Origin: Stichopus chloronotus
Taxonomy: Eukaryota; Echinodermata; Holothuroidea; Aspidochirotida; Stichopodidae
Direction of reading: 5' to 3'
Assembly: GCA_021234535.1 (NCBI GenBank)
Contig: CM037833.1
Span: forward strand, 2,982,397 to 3,046,396
Length of the DNA: 64,000 nucleotides
The notes under the pieces are model-generated. The model was not told where the DNA came from. It worked only from the letters and a program-made list of their open reading frames with translations, and did no database searches. How positions within the stretch are numbered: position 1 is the first letter of the stretch; each line of letters starts with the position of its first letter. Shown here piece by piece: positions 1 through 12,600 of the stretch. A program made the translations under genes and the position numbers.

Positions 1-1551
1 CAAATGAGAAATGGCATGATTTTCAAAAGTAGTTTTTCCCTGCCTAATTTTAGAGCTGGTGTCAGGAGACCTTGTCTTTCTTTCTGTTCCCATTTCCAAC
101 TTTTCACTACTTTGGCCTTCAACATCTGTCATAATTTGGCTTCTGACTTTCTTTTCATTTGTGCGCTCGTCTGGAAATGTGCTAGAATGTGTTTCAGAAA
201 TTGCTTTTCTTGATTTAGGGCTCTTGTTCATCTTCCTTTTATCTGTTAATATGTTCTTTGAATTACTTTTAGTGCATGGCGTTTTGTATTCATTTTCTTG
301 CAAAAAAGCATCTGGGGATTCCACTTCATCAGCAAGAACAGCAAAATCATTCCCCAGTGTTACTGTGTTTTGGAACATGCCTGTTTTACATATACCTTTT
401 TTTGCAGACTTGTGCCTACCATGCTGATGAAGAAAAGCTGTTCTGCTATCAGTTGGTGTACCAGATTTTAATTTTTGATTATTACGTTGATCAGTTTGAC
501 CTTTGGATTTAGGTATACTCTTACTGCTGACTTTAGCAGTTGGTGAATGAATCTCACATGTGTTGGAAGAATTCAGAAGATTAGAATCTTTTCCTTGGTA
601 ATCAATATCCATCTCTTCTAAGTTGATAACATTAATCTCAGGACCAAAGGAGAAGTCCTGTTGAGAGAAATTCATCTCCTCCACAGAAAAGAATCCATCA
701 TCCTCCATCCTTCTTTTGTACATTAGTACATGAATGCCTCGTTCATTGCGGTCAGTTGTGTACACTAAATCTGATACAACTCTCTGCTGAACAGCTGATG
801 CAAAATTGTCAAAGAACAAATGTTTTTCCTTCAGTCCATCAAAAACAACAAAGGAGGAATCAATTTTTGAAATATTCAAAAAATGTTGGGGTTCCTCCAA
901 CACAGCAGACACCAAGGAAAATCTGGATTTGAATACACTCATGTACATTGTGAGAATTGCTCACATTAAGTTCAATGACCAAGTATTCTGGCAAATGTAG
1001 GAAGCCATCAACAGCACTGGTTCTCTTATTACAACATAAAGGTAGACAACTTCTACAGTATCTTTCAAGTTGTTTTTCTGCAGCCTGCCCCAAGTCTCCA
1101 TTGGCCAATTCATTACAAGAGTATCCTATTGCCATTATGCTAATTCTGGACATGTTATGTGTTTTGGTATTGCAGGTATGACAAACACTTTGGCAAGAAA
1201 AACGAAATTGGAAGACATCACTATCTGAACACAGTTCTTGTAGCCCAACAAGAAACTCTGCATCCCCCTACCTTTAGGAGCAAATGCCTTCTCATGTTTT
1301 CATACTAAACGTCCCATACTGGTTCACGTAAAGCACAGTCTAGGCCAGTCTCTGTGGAACTCCTAACACCACATGCTCTATTTAGCATGTTAACAAATGA
1401 CCCTCCCTGTAACGGCCTACAAACATTCCATCTATAAACCCCGAAATAATATAACTCAAGAAGTGTGTCGATAGCGCATGAGGCACCATGTCTGTGCACC
1501 TTACACCGTAAACCGTTCTGGAAATGATTTAAATTCATTGGATTATTTGTT
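1..1551 (-). pseudogene. USP-like cysteine protease region (3' part of Tudor-USP gene), interrupted
   Basis: Reading right to left, this looks like a ubiquitin/SUMO-protease (USP-like, clan CA) catalytic domain. After a good acceptor (polypyrimidine then TAG at about 1552-1554) comes a probable Cys box, HGASCAIDTLLELYY (about 1490-1450). A finger region with CQSVCHTC and YCRSC follows, then the LPEYLVIEL strand usual before the His box. The His-box part (LVSAVLEEPQHFLNI, then FVVFDGL and GIHVLMYKR) lies in a different frame. A long Lys/Ser-rich tail stays open to base 1. Lesions: an in-frame TAG near 1313, a frame change at the GGGGG run near 1265, and another near 925. USP domains cleave isopeptide bonds of ubiquitin-like modifiers; whether this copy is active is doubtful. 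A very short intron could replace the first two lesions but not the third. The assignment is by motif order only. Confidence 0.55.
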
Positions 1552-1964
1552 CTAGGGAAACACAAAATGGAAAATGAAACTGAAGCTACCAATGTCAAAT
1601 GGCATTTTGGCATTGTAAATATTTTGAGAAACAAATACGTTTGCTACATTGAAGTGGAAGGATATGCACAGTATCAACAAAATCACCTTTCAATAATATT
1701 TCTCCTCAGCACTCTGATTTAGTTACCGCCCCAAATTTCGAAACCTGACAAAATGCCATTTGACCATCTTTGAAGGCAAAGAATCATTACAGTTTTGCAC
1801 AGACTTATTAATCTGTCATACATTGCAACAATTCTTAAAATATAAAGGAAATAAACAAACATATTAGAAATAAAAGGTAATGCTCTCAGAATATGGAAAT
1901 GCAGCTATGTTGTGTACCAAAAGTAAAAAAAAATATAACAGCATCATTTCGTATACACGCACAT

Positions 1965-2308
1965 TCAGGGCAACATTAACAACTGCTGTAACTGTTTGCG
2001 GTAGTCATCATCCAAGGGAGGGTGAACACTAACCTGTGCATGTTTGAAAGACATGTTAAGCAAGTAGTCCCTTGTGATCCATACAACCACTTCAGTCACA
2101 AAACTAACATTGTTTTCCCTAATGAAAACATCCCACTGTTGCCCAAGTAACTGATCAAGTTTGCAGATATTTTTATGCCTGTATGAAAAAACCTCTCTAG
2201 TAACAACAGGGTAATTGATGCCAAATAATTGGAAGTCAACATCAAACTGACAGAGTCCACATGAAAATGACCTTCGAGGAGCATTACCTGTGAGCAACAA
2301 TTTCAGCT
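1965..2308 (-). CDS. Candidate exon of Tudor-USP gene, unrecognised domain
   Basis: Open frame from a likely acceptor (TTTCCTTTCTACTTAAAAAAG, exon from 2308) to a TGA at 1965. It starts in phase 1, matching the phase-1 donor of the exon at 2435-2653, which would give a 126-nt intron. The product is about 114 residues with a CGLC motif and aromatic-rich strands. I do not recognise it. It may be the linker between the Tudor part and the protease part. The TGA could be a true end or could lie just past an unrecognised donor: CACAG/GTTAGT near 2030 is a good one but is phase 0. Without an intron, the same frame continues upstream through one TGA at 2412-2414, so decay is also possible here. Confidence 0.35.
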
Positions 2309-2434
2309 CTTTTTTAAGTAGAAAGGAAAGAGAAAATATGCGCTCACTCTTCCTGACTGGGAAATACATTTTGTGGTTTGATGTGAATGTTGCAACTGCA
2401 GCCCGATTCACTCAACGCAAGAGTCTTGCAGTAC

Positions 2435-2653
2435 CTCTGGTTAGGATGGTGTCCTTCTTCACCACTCGTGCTGATGGGGCATGGACACTTATATCTGTAT
2501 CGACATCCCACGTTCCAGTGAGTGGATGACCAACCAGGAGTCGTTGATTTGTTTTTATCTTATAGATTGCAAACGTGATTTTACTATCTGTAATTTCTGC
2601 AATGTCCCCACACTGTAACTCCCTGCCATCTTGTCCAATGGCTCTGAAAAACT
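2435..2653 (-). CDS. Internal exon of Tudor-USP gene
   Basis: Acceptor TTCTCTTCCACAG ends at 2654 and the donor CCAGAG/GTACTG begins at 2434. The exon is 219 nt (2+72 codons+1), so both borders are phase 1, as in the other exons of this gene. The product starts FFRAIGQDGRELQCGDIAEI and has the alternating hydrophobic pattern of a small beta-barrel, possibly BAH- or Tudor-like, followed by GHPLTGTWDVDTDISVHAPSARVV. No enzyme motif is seen. It follows the two Tudor-like exons in the same gene, so a chromatin- or methyl-reader role is an inference only. Confidence 0.5.
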
Positions 2654-3269
2654 CTGTGGAAGAGAAATGATTGAAGACTGCATAAATATTGATTGAACAG
2701 CTATTGCTAAACACATGTTTAAATTGACTATACACACACACTTTTCAATCACAGACTGTATATTTTGCCATCAACTTTGAAATCCCCTCTTGGGATATTG
2801 AGTAATCTGTTTCACTCTCTGGATCACATCAAATGTATAAATCAATACTCTTCAGCCCAAAAACATAGGAATCTACCAATATCAATATCCAAAGTTTGCA
2901 GAGTTTCACTTTTATGGGTGCTTCCATTAATGGATCTCTCACACCTAAAGCTGACAGATGGATCTCTAGTGATGGTACTCCTTTTTGGGAGGTGAAACTT
3001 TGGTGCACTTAATTTTGCCAACCTTCTCAACCCCTTAGAGAAACTGCTAGTTCCACCCTTGAGTTAAACATTTACTGAAGTGAAATATTGCACGGGTTGT
3101 TCCCGGGTCCTTTGCAAACACATACCTGTATAATACATGACACAGCTTATTAAAACAAGATCTTTGAAACAAGGCCTAAACATAATCACAATGTGAGCCT
3201 AGAACCATTCAAACCAAGACTTTCTCAAAGCAAGGAACCTTAAATCATTCATTTTTTTCCAGTAAAATT

Positions 3270-4360
3270 GGACATGCATGAGGGTATGCGAGCTTGCATA
3301 AATACTATAGAGATGCCAGTTTCTCACATTTGGTTTGACATTCTGTGTGACATTACACATGCACATGCAAAATTGATTCATTTTTGTTTTCTTAGAAACA
3401 TTTCACAGATTATTTTTATATGTTGTGCACAGGGGGATGCAAGATAGTCACAATTGCTTTGGCGTTCTGTGTTAACGTTATAAAGAAGACCGTGTTAAAA
3501 AAAGTCAGACCAACATGCATAAAAAAGAAACTTGAAATAACACTGTGCTAGACAAGTGAGATGCTAGGCAAGAGTAATTTAAAATTCAAACTTTGAAACT
3601 AAATCATTCTTACATTGAAGGAACTTAAACTGACTGGCTAATTGCAATTTTATATTGAATCTACATAAGCAGATAAGCAGATACAAGGATAAACATACAG
3701 ATGCAAAATTGCTAGATTTTTTTTTTTTTTTTGGCTTCTCAGGACATTTCACAGATAACTTGTGCACATACATTCCATATAAAATTGCAATTACCATGTA
3801 CCAGATGCACATTTGGGTTTGGTGTTCTGAGTTTAAAAAGTGAACCTATGCCAGCATAAAAAATTAAATAACACTGTGTAAGACATATGAGGTGCCAGGC
3901 TAGAACAAAGTAAACTTTAAACTTGCAAATGAAATCTTTTATAGAATGAAGAACTTCAACTGAGAGGTTGCTTTTGAGAAATATGGAATGTACATAAGCA
4001 GATGCAACATTACCCATACAGGTACAAAATTGCTCCTTTTTTGCCTGGATACATTTCACAGACATTTGATGTGCCCAAAGGGGTGTGAGCTGCCATATAC
4101 TGTACAGATACGAGACTGCAAAATCTGGTTTGACATTCTTTTTTAACATTATTTAGAATGATGAGTTAAAAAGTCGGACCAAACTGGCGTAAAATATAAA
4201 AAGAAATTAAAATGAAATAACACCAGCGTGTAAGAGGTGTGGGGTGCCAGACTTGCTGATGGGTTGATTTAGTAATATGGACATAACATATGCAGATGCA
4301 ACTTCACACATACAGATGCAAGATTGCTACAGTGTTTCTTAACAAGCATTTCACATATAA
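3270..4360. repeat. Diverged tandem repeat, about 330-bp period, 3-4 units
   Basis: Landmark words recur in order: ATGCAAAATTG-like words near 3364, 3701, 4022 and 4316; AATAACACTGTGT-like words near 3536, 3866 and 4217; and TTTCACAGA/TTTCACATA words after each. Spacing runs from about 294 to 351 bp. The block lies in the intron between the exons at 4688-4741 and 2435-2653. Apparent ORFs here are not conserved between units. Confidence 0.7.
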
Positions 4361-4687
4361 GGTGATAAGATGGTGTGTTCTGTTCAATTTTTGCTGTTTT
4401 TTTAACTTGTCTACAATTTGCAGACATCGTCCATTCTGTTGGAATTGCTCTGCATCCGTGTCTTGGGTCAAAAGATGCAGACAAGATTGTACTCTATAGT
4501 TTAGTGTCAAACACATACATATACAAGCCTCATTGCATTGGTTTCCTCCACTTTCAGCAAAGAAGTGAAGCAAAGTACCTAAATTGATTACACCATGGGG
4601 CTTTTACACTGAGAGCTCCATAACTACACTAAACAGCCATGATTTCCTGCTACTGAATTTGTTTTCTCAAGAACTGCAAGAACTTAC

Positions 4688-4741
4688 CGTAATCAGATGT
4701 CAGTGTATGTGCTGGCTCAGTGCTGGAAGAGATTGACTGAT
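4688..4741 (-). CDS. Small exon of Tudor-USP gene
   Basis: A 54-nt exon (2+17 codons+1) between acceptor TATTCACAG and donor G/GTAAGTT. Both borders are phase 1. It encodes a Ser/Thr-rich linker, QSISSSTEPAHTLTSDY. It is too short for homology calls; support comes from strong splice sites and from the phase shared with its neighbours. It is probably a disordered linker and, being symmetric, could be skipped without changing frame. Confidence 0.5.
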
Positions 4742-5180
4742 CTGTGAATAGAAAATGAAGTCCTTATTGTTTTCATTATATTCAATTGGCAGTGCTAATA
4801 CAGTGCATGCAATTACTTGATGGGAATTTTAAGGAAGATTAAATCTGGGACACTTAGTGTTTGATGGATGCTAATATTTCTGCCTTGTATTGAATGACAA
4901 TATTTTGCTGCATTTTGATCAACATATGAAAACATGTTGAATCATCTGATGAATTATAAATATGGTAAGTACATGTATTTGTCTCTAAAATGTACTTGAG
5001 CTTTAGGTGTATGCTTTGGTGGAGTCATGACTTAGCTGCACTACAGTTATTTGTTCATAATTCCCATGTGATTTGTGGACTCCTTAGATGTAGTACTAGA
5101 ATGATTTAAAGCAGTCAGACTGTAGAAAATACATGTGGGATACAAAAATATATCATTTGAAGAACAAATAATATACAAAC

Positions 5181-5243
5181 CTTCTGTTTGCATAGAGCTA
5201 TTACAGCTTGACGGCTGCTGAGTAGTTCCTCTTTTTGAGTAGC
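5181..5243 (-). CDS. Small exon of Tudor-USP gene
   Basis: A 63-nt exon (2+20 codons+1) with acceptor TTTACAG and donor GAAG/GTTTGT. It encodes YSKRGTTQQPSSCNSSMQTE, a polar linker. Phase 1 at both ends, so it joins in frame to the 4688-4741 exon and to the one at 7592-7651. Support is splice-site and phase only. Confidence 0.5.
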
Positions 5244-6394
5244 CTGTAAATTAGCCAAATGAAAATGACATGTGGATTATGTTGACTGATAATCAGTTAC
5301 TATACAAACACCTTGTTATGATCTTAATGAACAACAGGAGACTTTATATGGATGATGCTGAAAATTCTTAATCTCCCTGTCTTCATATACAGTATCATGT
5401 TACAATTTGAATGATTGATGGCCTACATCATGACCTCTGGCCAATATGACAACTACAGTATGCATGTATACATGGATTTTTGTTTCAAGAGGTCCTGCCA
5501 ATATGAGTGTTGTTAAAAACAACGTGCACCTGGATGTAGGCTACTTATTGTAGCTGGCCTTTTCCGATACACCTTGGTTTTTGATTTTTTTTAGCTTTAT
5601 TTAAATCATGATTAAATCAGTGATTTAAATAAACAAGAAAGCCAAGAGACTTAGTAATTCCTTGCCACTAATACACGCACTTCAATTAATTTTTTTTCAA
5701 GTTGCAATCTACTGTAGTAACCACAGGCAATCAGATAAAGCCATTAATACTGTACATCCACATTTTCCAATACCTACTGTACGCATGTAATGTAAGATAA
5801 CACTGGAGGCCAAGAATTCTCCAGCCTGCACAGTGGTAGCCTTGGTACATTACAAATTTCCCAGAAACAAGAGATATACTCATATGACAGTTGAAATGAT
5901 TGCCAATTATATAAACTACATGAATTCCTCCATCCACCCCATCATATTACCAAGTAATAACTTATATGGCTTTGAAAACTAAGTGAGCACTGTCAAAACA
6001 AGAGCAATAAATTGAAGAAGCATGATACAAAATACCGTACTGCGCGCTGAATTGGGGACTAAATAGAAACTCAAAGGTGTATTGTACCTGCTGAACTTAA
6101 TCGACCAAATTGGGCTTTTAGATACTTTTACAGATGCTTTCAGACACACAGTATTTTATCACAGTATTTTATCAGAAACCAGCATAATGCCAGCTGAAGA
6201 TGCACAGATGAAGTTTTATCATTGTAAGTCAAAGACTTTTAAAATTAGTACAGCAACTACACTTTATAACCTAAAAGTTTTCAAATTGGAACTTCCTAAA
6301 TGTGCAAGCCTTGCCAGTTTTTGCTTGGAAGGGAGCTCAAATACCTTCTACCCATAGGAAAAGACAGAAAAGTGAAACAACACCAGCACTTTGT

Positions 6395-6950
6395 ACTCGA
6401 GGACCTCAGATGACCTTTGGCCCACATCAAAACCAAAACCAATAATGATATACTCCATCTAAAAAGAACAACTTTGAAGGGTGAAATTGTCTCCCCTCTG
6501 TAAATAGTGAAATAATCTCCCCTTTGTGAATGGTGTGTTTACAAGTTTTTTTTCATGTTATGACATCTGATGACCCCACATGACCTTTGATCTCAAGAAA
6601 CACCCTCATCCTATTTACTTAGAAAGTCCTACATACCCTCAAAGGTTAAAGTTTGTGCAATGTGCAGTTCATGAGGTACTGCAAACATGTTTTGTCTATA
6701 GTCTATCTGCAGATGACCTCTGATGACCTTTGGCATCCACCAAAATCAATCCCAGTCAAGATTTTTAAAGGTCCTACCCACACACTGACTTTAGACTGTC
6801 TTGCACATTCCCTTCACTTACGGTGATGGTGACCTCAGATGACCTTCACCAAAAACAATCCCAGCTGAGATCTTCATATGTTCTATCAACACACCAACTT
6901 TGACCCACCTTGCACTTTCCCCTCAAAGCTAGAGTGTTCACAGGATTTTG
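6395..6950. repeat. Minisatellite-like block built on GATGACCT
   Basis: About four diverged units of roughly 115 bp. They share GATGACCTTTGGC or a similar word, then CCACCAAAATCAATCCCAG, then TTGCACATTCCCTTCA or similar. The best pair starts near 6724 and 6837 (113 bp apart). It lies in an intron of the minus-strand gene. Confidence 0.6.
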
Positions 6951-6992
6951 CTCACACACATACATACATACACGCATACACACACGCACCCA
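6951..6992. repeat. CA-rich microsatellite
   Basis: Mixed (CACA)n and (CATA)n tract directly before the hairpin at 6999-7041. The ORFs crossing it are low-complexity translations. Confidence 0.8.
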
Positions 6993-6998
6993 CACCGA

Positions 6999-7041
6999 AT
7001 CACCATCGCATAGATTCCTTGCCTGTCTTCGGCAAGGAATC
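6999..7041 (+). repeat. 22-nt word plus perfect 11-bp hairpin (copy 1)
   Basis: ATCACCATCGCATAGATTCC followed by TT leads into an inverted repeat: GATTCCTTGCC, a 7-nt loop, GGCAAGGAATC. A second copy at 50770-50809 has the identical first 22 bases and a similar hairpin. Confidence 0.75.
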
Positions 7042-7429
7042 AAAAACAGTGATTTAAAGATCATGATTCATTTAAATAAGGATTTTATTTGGCCTGATTT
7101 AAATCAAATAACCATGCTACATATTACTGTAACTACTGTATGAGATTTTTCACAAAAATCCCTTTATTCCTTAATTCACTTACCACAAGTAAACCATCCA
7201 TCCAAATACAAAATGTTATTCCTTACAATTTGATTCCAATGAACTTTCACTAATGTTTCTTTCACTCAATATCCCAGTCTATTAGCGAAGATTTTGTCAT
7301 GTTACATCTGCTTGCCCAAATCACCATTGGTACAGTAATCATGTCTTTTATATAAAAGTGTGTATCTCAATAGCAAAAACAACTGAGCATTCGTCCCTTA
7401 AATTCATACACACCAACATCAATCCATCA

Positions 7430-7560
7430 ATCCATCCATTCATCCATCCATACATACACACACACACACATACACACACGCATACACGTACACATACACA
7501 CACCCTTACATACATATGTATACATACATATGTATACATACATACATGCATTTGGTACAT
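7430..7560. repeat. Microsatellite (CCAT/CA/CATA repeats)
   Basis: Successive ATCC, CA and TATGTATACATACA tracts. The protein-like frames over it are repeats of His/Thr or Val/Cys and are not genes. Confidence 0.85.
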
Positions 7561-7591
7561 ATACGTACATATAAGTACCGTACGTACATAC

Positions 7592-7651
7592 CATGTGAGG
7601 GGTGATGTGACCTTTTCTTCTTTTTCTTCACTCTATCCTCCTCGTGGACAT
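7592..7651 (-). CDS. Small basic exon of Tudor-USP gene
   Basis: A 60-nt exon (2+19 codons+1) between acceptor TTTTTTTGGCAG and donor ATG/GTATGTAC. It encodes VHEEDRVKKKKKRSHHPSH, a Lys/His-rich stretch that could serve as a nuclear localisation signal. Phase 1 at both ends as in the neighbouring exons. Support is splice sites, phase and composition. Confidence 0.5.
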
Positions 7652-9407
7652 CTGCCAAAAAAAAGAATTATACGTCATAAGTACGTTTTTATGATCTCCA
7701 AAGAATTGTATGGTAGCTCATATGGTTCATATGCACTGATAGACTTTTGCAAAGTCTTTCTCGGCAAATGAAATTCTTCCTCCTTTGGTACATTCCTCAC
7801 CAATTTGAGCTGCAGCCTACTTATACGTAATCGAGGATATGTACTTTCGCGTTTCCCTGTGATTGTGCCGGACGTAATAGGGAAATGATATTACTATCAC
7901 CATATTTCCACGCAGAATAGATATCTAGAGAGACCTCAAAAGTTGAAGCGCGATGTTAGTATTAAACTAACGTCTAGGTCTTTCCCCAAATCACTCCGCC
8001 ATCATTCTCAGGATTGCCGTTATTGGCTTCTACCGAATTTGGTATAAAAAAAACAATTGTTTTATTTAAAAGTTGTGTGCATAATGTAAAACGAGTGTCC
8101 ATGAGTCCAACGAGGGCAGCGATCAATGAGGGGAGTAAACCCACTCTTCAGGAGACATACTTGTCATAAATATATAGACGTTCCTTCAGGTGGCGGAACC
8201 AAGATGAGGAACAGAACTTTCCAGCCAAAGCAGACTCACGAGCCTATCACTGAATGGATGGTGAAATTGACGCAACGCTACAAATTGCTAGCTTAAGTGT
8301 ACTAGTAGAGACAGGCAGAGACCGCGAAGAGCCTTCGGGGGATCAGATAATGAATCCAAAAGTTTTCCCTACTGATTTACAACTTTTTCACCTTAATTGG
8401 AGACAAGGTGGAACACAAGGAGTGCAGTGAGAAATCATGTTTATAAACCTGGGAGGGTGGGGGGAGAATGGACTGTTGGGTAAAATGCGTGACTTGAAAT
8501 TAGCCTGAGGTAGGCCATTGAGTGTTGGTACAGGAATTCACTCTACATGTACAGTTTCACTGTTTCACTGTAAATAATTCACAGCATCATTTTGCATGAC
8601 AATGTACACCACTGGGTGTTCTCCATTCCAAGCAGAAGCATGACCCCTTTTTTTGTTATTTAACTAAATTTGAAAACGATCAAGGGGGATTGACATTGCT
8701 TTGTGTTTGCTTGATTTACATTATGCCAAATCCATGATAGGAGTCTGCGCCCTGGCACACAAAAAGCCATTAAAATATCTTCACTTGCAAGCTTTTAAAT
8801 AAATGTCCAAAGAACTTATAGCCCTTAACTTGGACTTGGTTCACATCTGCTTGTTCTGTTTACTCATGCAAGCATTAACTTGCAGCCAGCCCTCTAGGCA
8901 GTTGCTTAACTAACCGTACAATATTGCAGACTCTGCACAGAAGTTTACTTAGTCGTTGTCTTGACCAAATGAGGCAGAGCTGTACAGGAAAGTGACATTT
9001 CTTATTAATACTGTGGTTTCTGGGAATCAATAGATGGCTGCTGAAATGTCATTTGATCAGTGGATATTTGAGAGGATTTGAGCATCTATCACAACACAGC
9101 ATGTTGTCATTAAAGCCACTCATAGCCTATTACTGGTGTTGAATGAGCTGACCACATTTTGTTAATGTGTAAATGTTAATTGTAAACATTTGTGAAGTTC
9201 TCTAAATCATCTGTTAAAAAAAATTGATTTAAATCTCATCTCTATGATTTTGTTTAGAAATCATATTCTGCACAAGTCATGGACACTACAGAGTACAGAT
9301 GTACTACTGCAATTATTGCTTCAACAAATGTTGTTAAGGCCTACAGTATGCGTACAGGGCTTTAAAACATAATAAACTTAAACAATAACTTAACCATAAT
9401 AACTTAC

Positions 9408-9545
9408 CCATTTCAACAAGACAACTTGCATGCACTGTATGGACACTTCCATCCTCAACCACAACAGTGACTTCTCTTCTAAATCTGTCAACCCTGCTAA
9501 CCGTCCCTGTGGTTATGTTTTCATCATTCTCAAAAGACACCTCAT
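9408..9545 (-). CDS. Tudor/agenet-like exon of Tudor-USP gene
   Basis: A 138-nt exon (2+45 codons+1). The donor is a strong ATGG/GTAAGTT at 9407. The best phase-1 acceptor is CTCTGTGCTGAAG ending at 9546; a longer start upstream is possible. The product DEVSFENDENITTGTVSRVD and on to VVVEDGSVHTVHASCLVEM has the pattern of a Tudor-type small beta-barrel (entry strand, TGTV turn, charged strand, DGS turn). These domains read methylated lysine or arginine. It joins in frame to the first exon at 14937-15141, which also carries a Tudor-like fold, so the protein likely has a tandem reader at its N terminus. Confidence 0.55.
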
Positions 9546-9603
9546 CTTCAGCACAGAGATGTCGCAAAGATGACAGGTAAAGGCTCTCCCTCGATTTTTT
9601 CCT

Positions 9604-12600
9604 GCTCCTCTAAAGCTTTGATGATGATTCTGTCAAAAATAGAATAAGTTCATGAATAAAAATTCAATTTGTTCACATAGTAGTACAGTCAGTAGGCATA
9701 CTGTAACAGCTACAGCCCTTTGTTCTGACACCCCTATATTCTGTACACCCATTCTGAAACTCCTATGTTGCTACACATCTATTACTTCAAACATCTATTA
9801 CTTGAAACAGCTATTAGGGGGTCCGGCTGTGATGCTAGTTATTATGTGTTGATCATATTATGCTGAGTATACTTATAAATTAAGTTACAACACACGGCTT
9901 AAACACGTAAGTGTTGACAAAATAACAGTGTCAATATATAGCATTCAATAGTATTGCATGTAGTAACATACTGCACCTATTGTGCATTTGATAATTTGTG
10001 AATATGTGTGCTAATGGCCAGACAGCGAGAGCGTAGACAATTGAGACAGTGATATACCACTAGTTTTGGGGGCCAAGAATGGTCCGTATCCATGGGACTC
10101 TGAGGGTCCTTCTAAGGCACTGCTGTCAGAATATACCTGTGTCAGAACATACTGTAGGGGTGTCGGCCGAAACATATAGAATTGTTGAAAGATACTGTAT
10201 GGCATGCAATGGAAGCTGTGTATCTGAAGAAACATACTAAAACATTGTCTCACATAAACTTGATATAGTCTATAATCAATATTGGTACAATTGCCGACAT
10301 CTATGAATGCATATATAGCTATAAATGCCAACAATATTTTAAGATCTGGAGATAAAATAAATGTAAAACTTCTCCCTCCCTCAACTACAACCTACGATAC
10401 AGTATAGCCAGGTATGATCATTTTGGGTTTTTTTTGACCATTTTTTTTTTTAAAATTAGATCAATTTATCACAGTACTATCATCTGGGACTGACAGTAAA
10501 TACAGGAAGCCACACAAATGACCCCCCCCCGCATACAAAGAGCAAAGCCTGCATGCAGCTCTTGCTGTGCATCATAACACCTATAGGCCTAGTATAGTAC
10601 TATACTATTATAGTACCTTGAGTCAACCAATGCATTCTAAACTCCAGTGGCCATGTGGATGGAGAGGAATTCCAAAGTGCTCACCTTGCAACTGCACCAT
10701 ATCTACTCCATAAACCGTGCAAAAAGTATTTGGCGTGTGATTACTCATGTAACTTACAGTCAAACTTTTTCAATTTCGGCAGTAATGCTGATCACTATGA
10801 AGCTGTTTCAAATCGTAACAAATATTGACCAGAATGTCTTCCGTGAAACATTCTTTCAAAACTTCGGATTGAAGAGGCATTTTTTATCGTTTTTGATATT
10901 GTTGCATAATAATTTGATAATAAACAGTATTTTATATCCCTAGCAACACTAATAGTGTTATGTACGGCCACATTTAATTCAAAACCTATTTCCGAGTAAT
11001 GACTCAATTTATTTGCAGTTGGCAAGAACAATGAAAATATTGTTGATAATCCCAAAACTTCTGCAATCCTATGTTATTGTTGACAATATAAATATAAAAT
11101 AGCACACAATTTGTAGGACTAAAGTATTCAAGACTGCTACAAACCTACACCATAACTTAGGCTACACCTTTGTTTCAGCCCGATATAGCCTACTGTATCA
11201 TGCCGTCACTTGTTAGCAACATTACCAGTGACGATCTCCTGTGAATCATCTAGTAAGACTGAGTATAGGCATGCATTGCATAAAACTTTTCAAGTTGTAG
11301 TATACAATCTTTATACGAAGCAAAAGCGACTATGTGAGACATTATTCAAACCAATTATTTGAAGGAAGTATCTTCTTTGATCTGCAATTTTCAAACCTGT
11401 GTTTCCTGATTGAAAAAAAAAGTAGGCCTATGCTGTTGTGTTGGACAAATACGTCCTTGCTGCGTTCGAGCGTCCACTTGAAGGAAGGTACTTTTTTTCT
11501 TTCCCAGCGATGAGGGCCGTTTGCAACTTAAGTTACATACGAAAATACTTTTACCCTACTGCCCGACACTCTAAATTACATGTAGCCTACATACAGTAAA
11601 CACCTGTTTTGAAATTCTTGAGCTAGCACTGAGCTCAACAGGTGTTTCACAAAAAAGCTGATTTCAATATTTAAAAGAAAAAAGTAAAGAAAAAGCTGGT
11701 GCTATTGAAAAGGCAAAAAACAAAATAATACCTGCCGATGGGACGCGCGCGGGTAGTTGTTGCTATGGCAATCTATTCGGGGACTTGAAGGGAGGGGGGG
11801 GGGGCCAGCTGTGAGAAAAGCGGTGCCTTGGTAAAAAGTTCTGAATCTGACCTACTTTTTTCTGACCACAGTGCTAGTGTTTTAAAGAAAAAGAAAACAT
11901 AGCGCTAAAGAAAAAAAAAGCAACAAAGAGCTCCGCTAGGCGATCATGTTTCACAGAAAAAAAGCTAGTAAAGGCGGGTTGAACGTCTGCAAACACAGGT
12001 GTTAACTTCGGTGACATTGGTTTTCTTGAATTTACTGCTTATATTTTTATTGGCACAAGATAAGAATGTTTTTGGTGGAGGTAGGCTAAAGAGTTTGCGC
12101 CAGAGCCATGGCTGTTTCTGACAGAGTGTCGAGGTCGCATTGTATATTCCTTACTTACTGTACGTTCAAAATTTCAATGCAAATCGCGCCTTTCAGAAGT
12201 AAGCATTAGCATTGGCACTATCATTATTATTATCTTTTCATACGGCATAGGCCTAAATCTCGGATCGAAGGATAACAAAATCCGTATCTCCTCGTTTTGA
12301 ATCTTCAATTCATTCTGTATTCTTTAATCATTGAATGAGAGCAATTGTAGGCCTATCTTCATCAATTGTATATTTAGTGTTTCAAAACTCTGGGCGCGCC
12401 TTTGCAATCTCGGGATTTCAAATGGACTTCAAAATTTTATTAAAATTAGTAATTTACGTTAATTTTGAAGTGCATCTAACTGTAGCAACTAGCATGAATT
12501 TCTTGTTGCTGTTAGTCTTTCTTTTACGGGCACTGCAACACTACATGTGCTGGTGAGTTATTAGTTTTTTTTTCTTCTTTTCAGTCTTCACCTACTTAAA

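Noticed and set aside
6846..7771. ORFs over CA/CATA repeats on both strands
   Set aside because: They translate microsatellite sequence into His/Thr or Val/Cys repeats and have no independent support.
5560..9240. Repeated GATTTAAATCA words (near 5610, 7040-7100, 9225)
   Set aside because: Palindromic AT-rich words are common in AT-rich DNA and no larger shared unit was evident.
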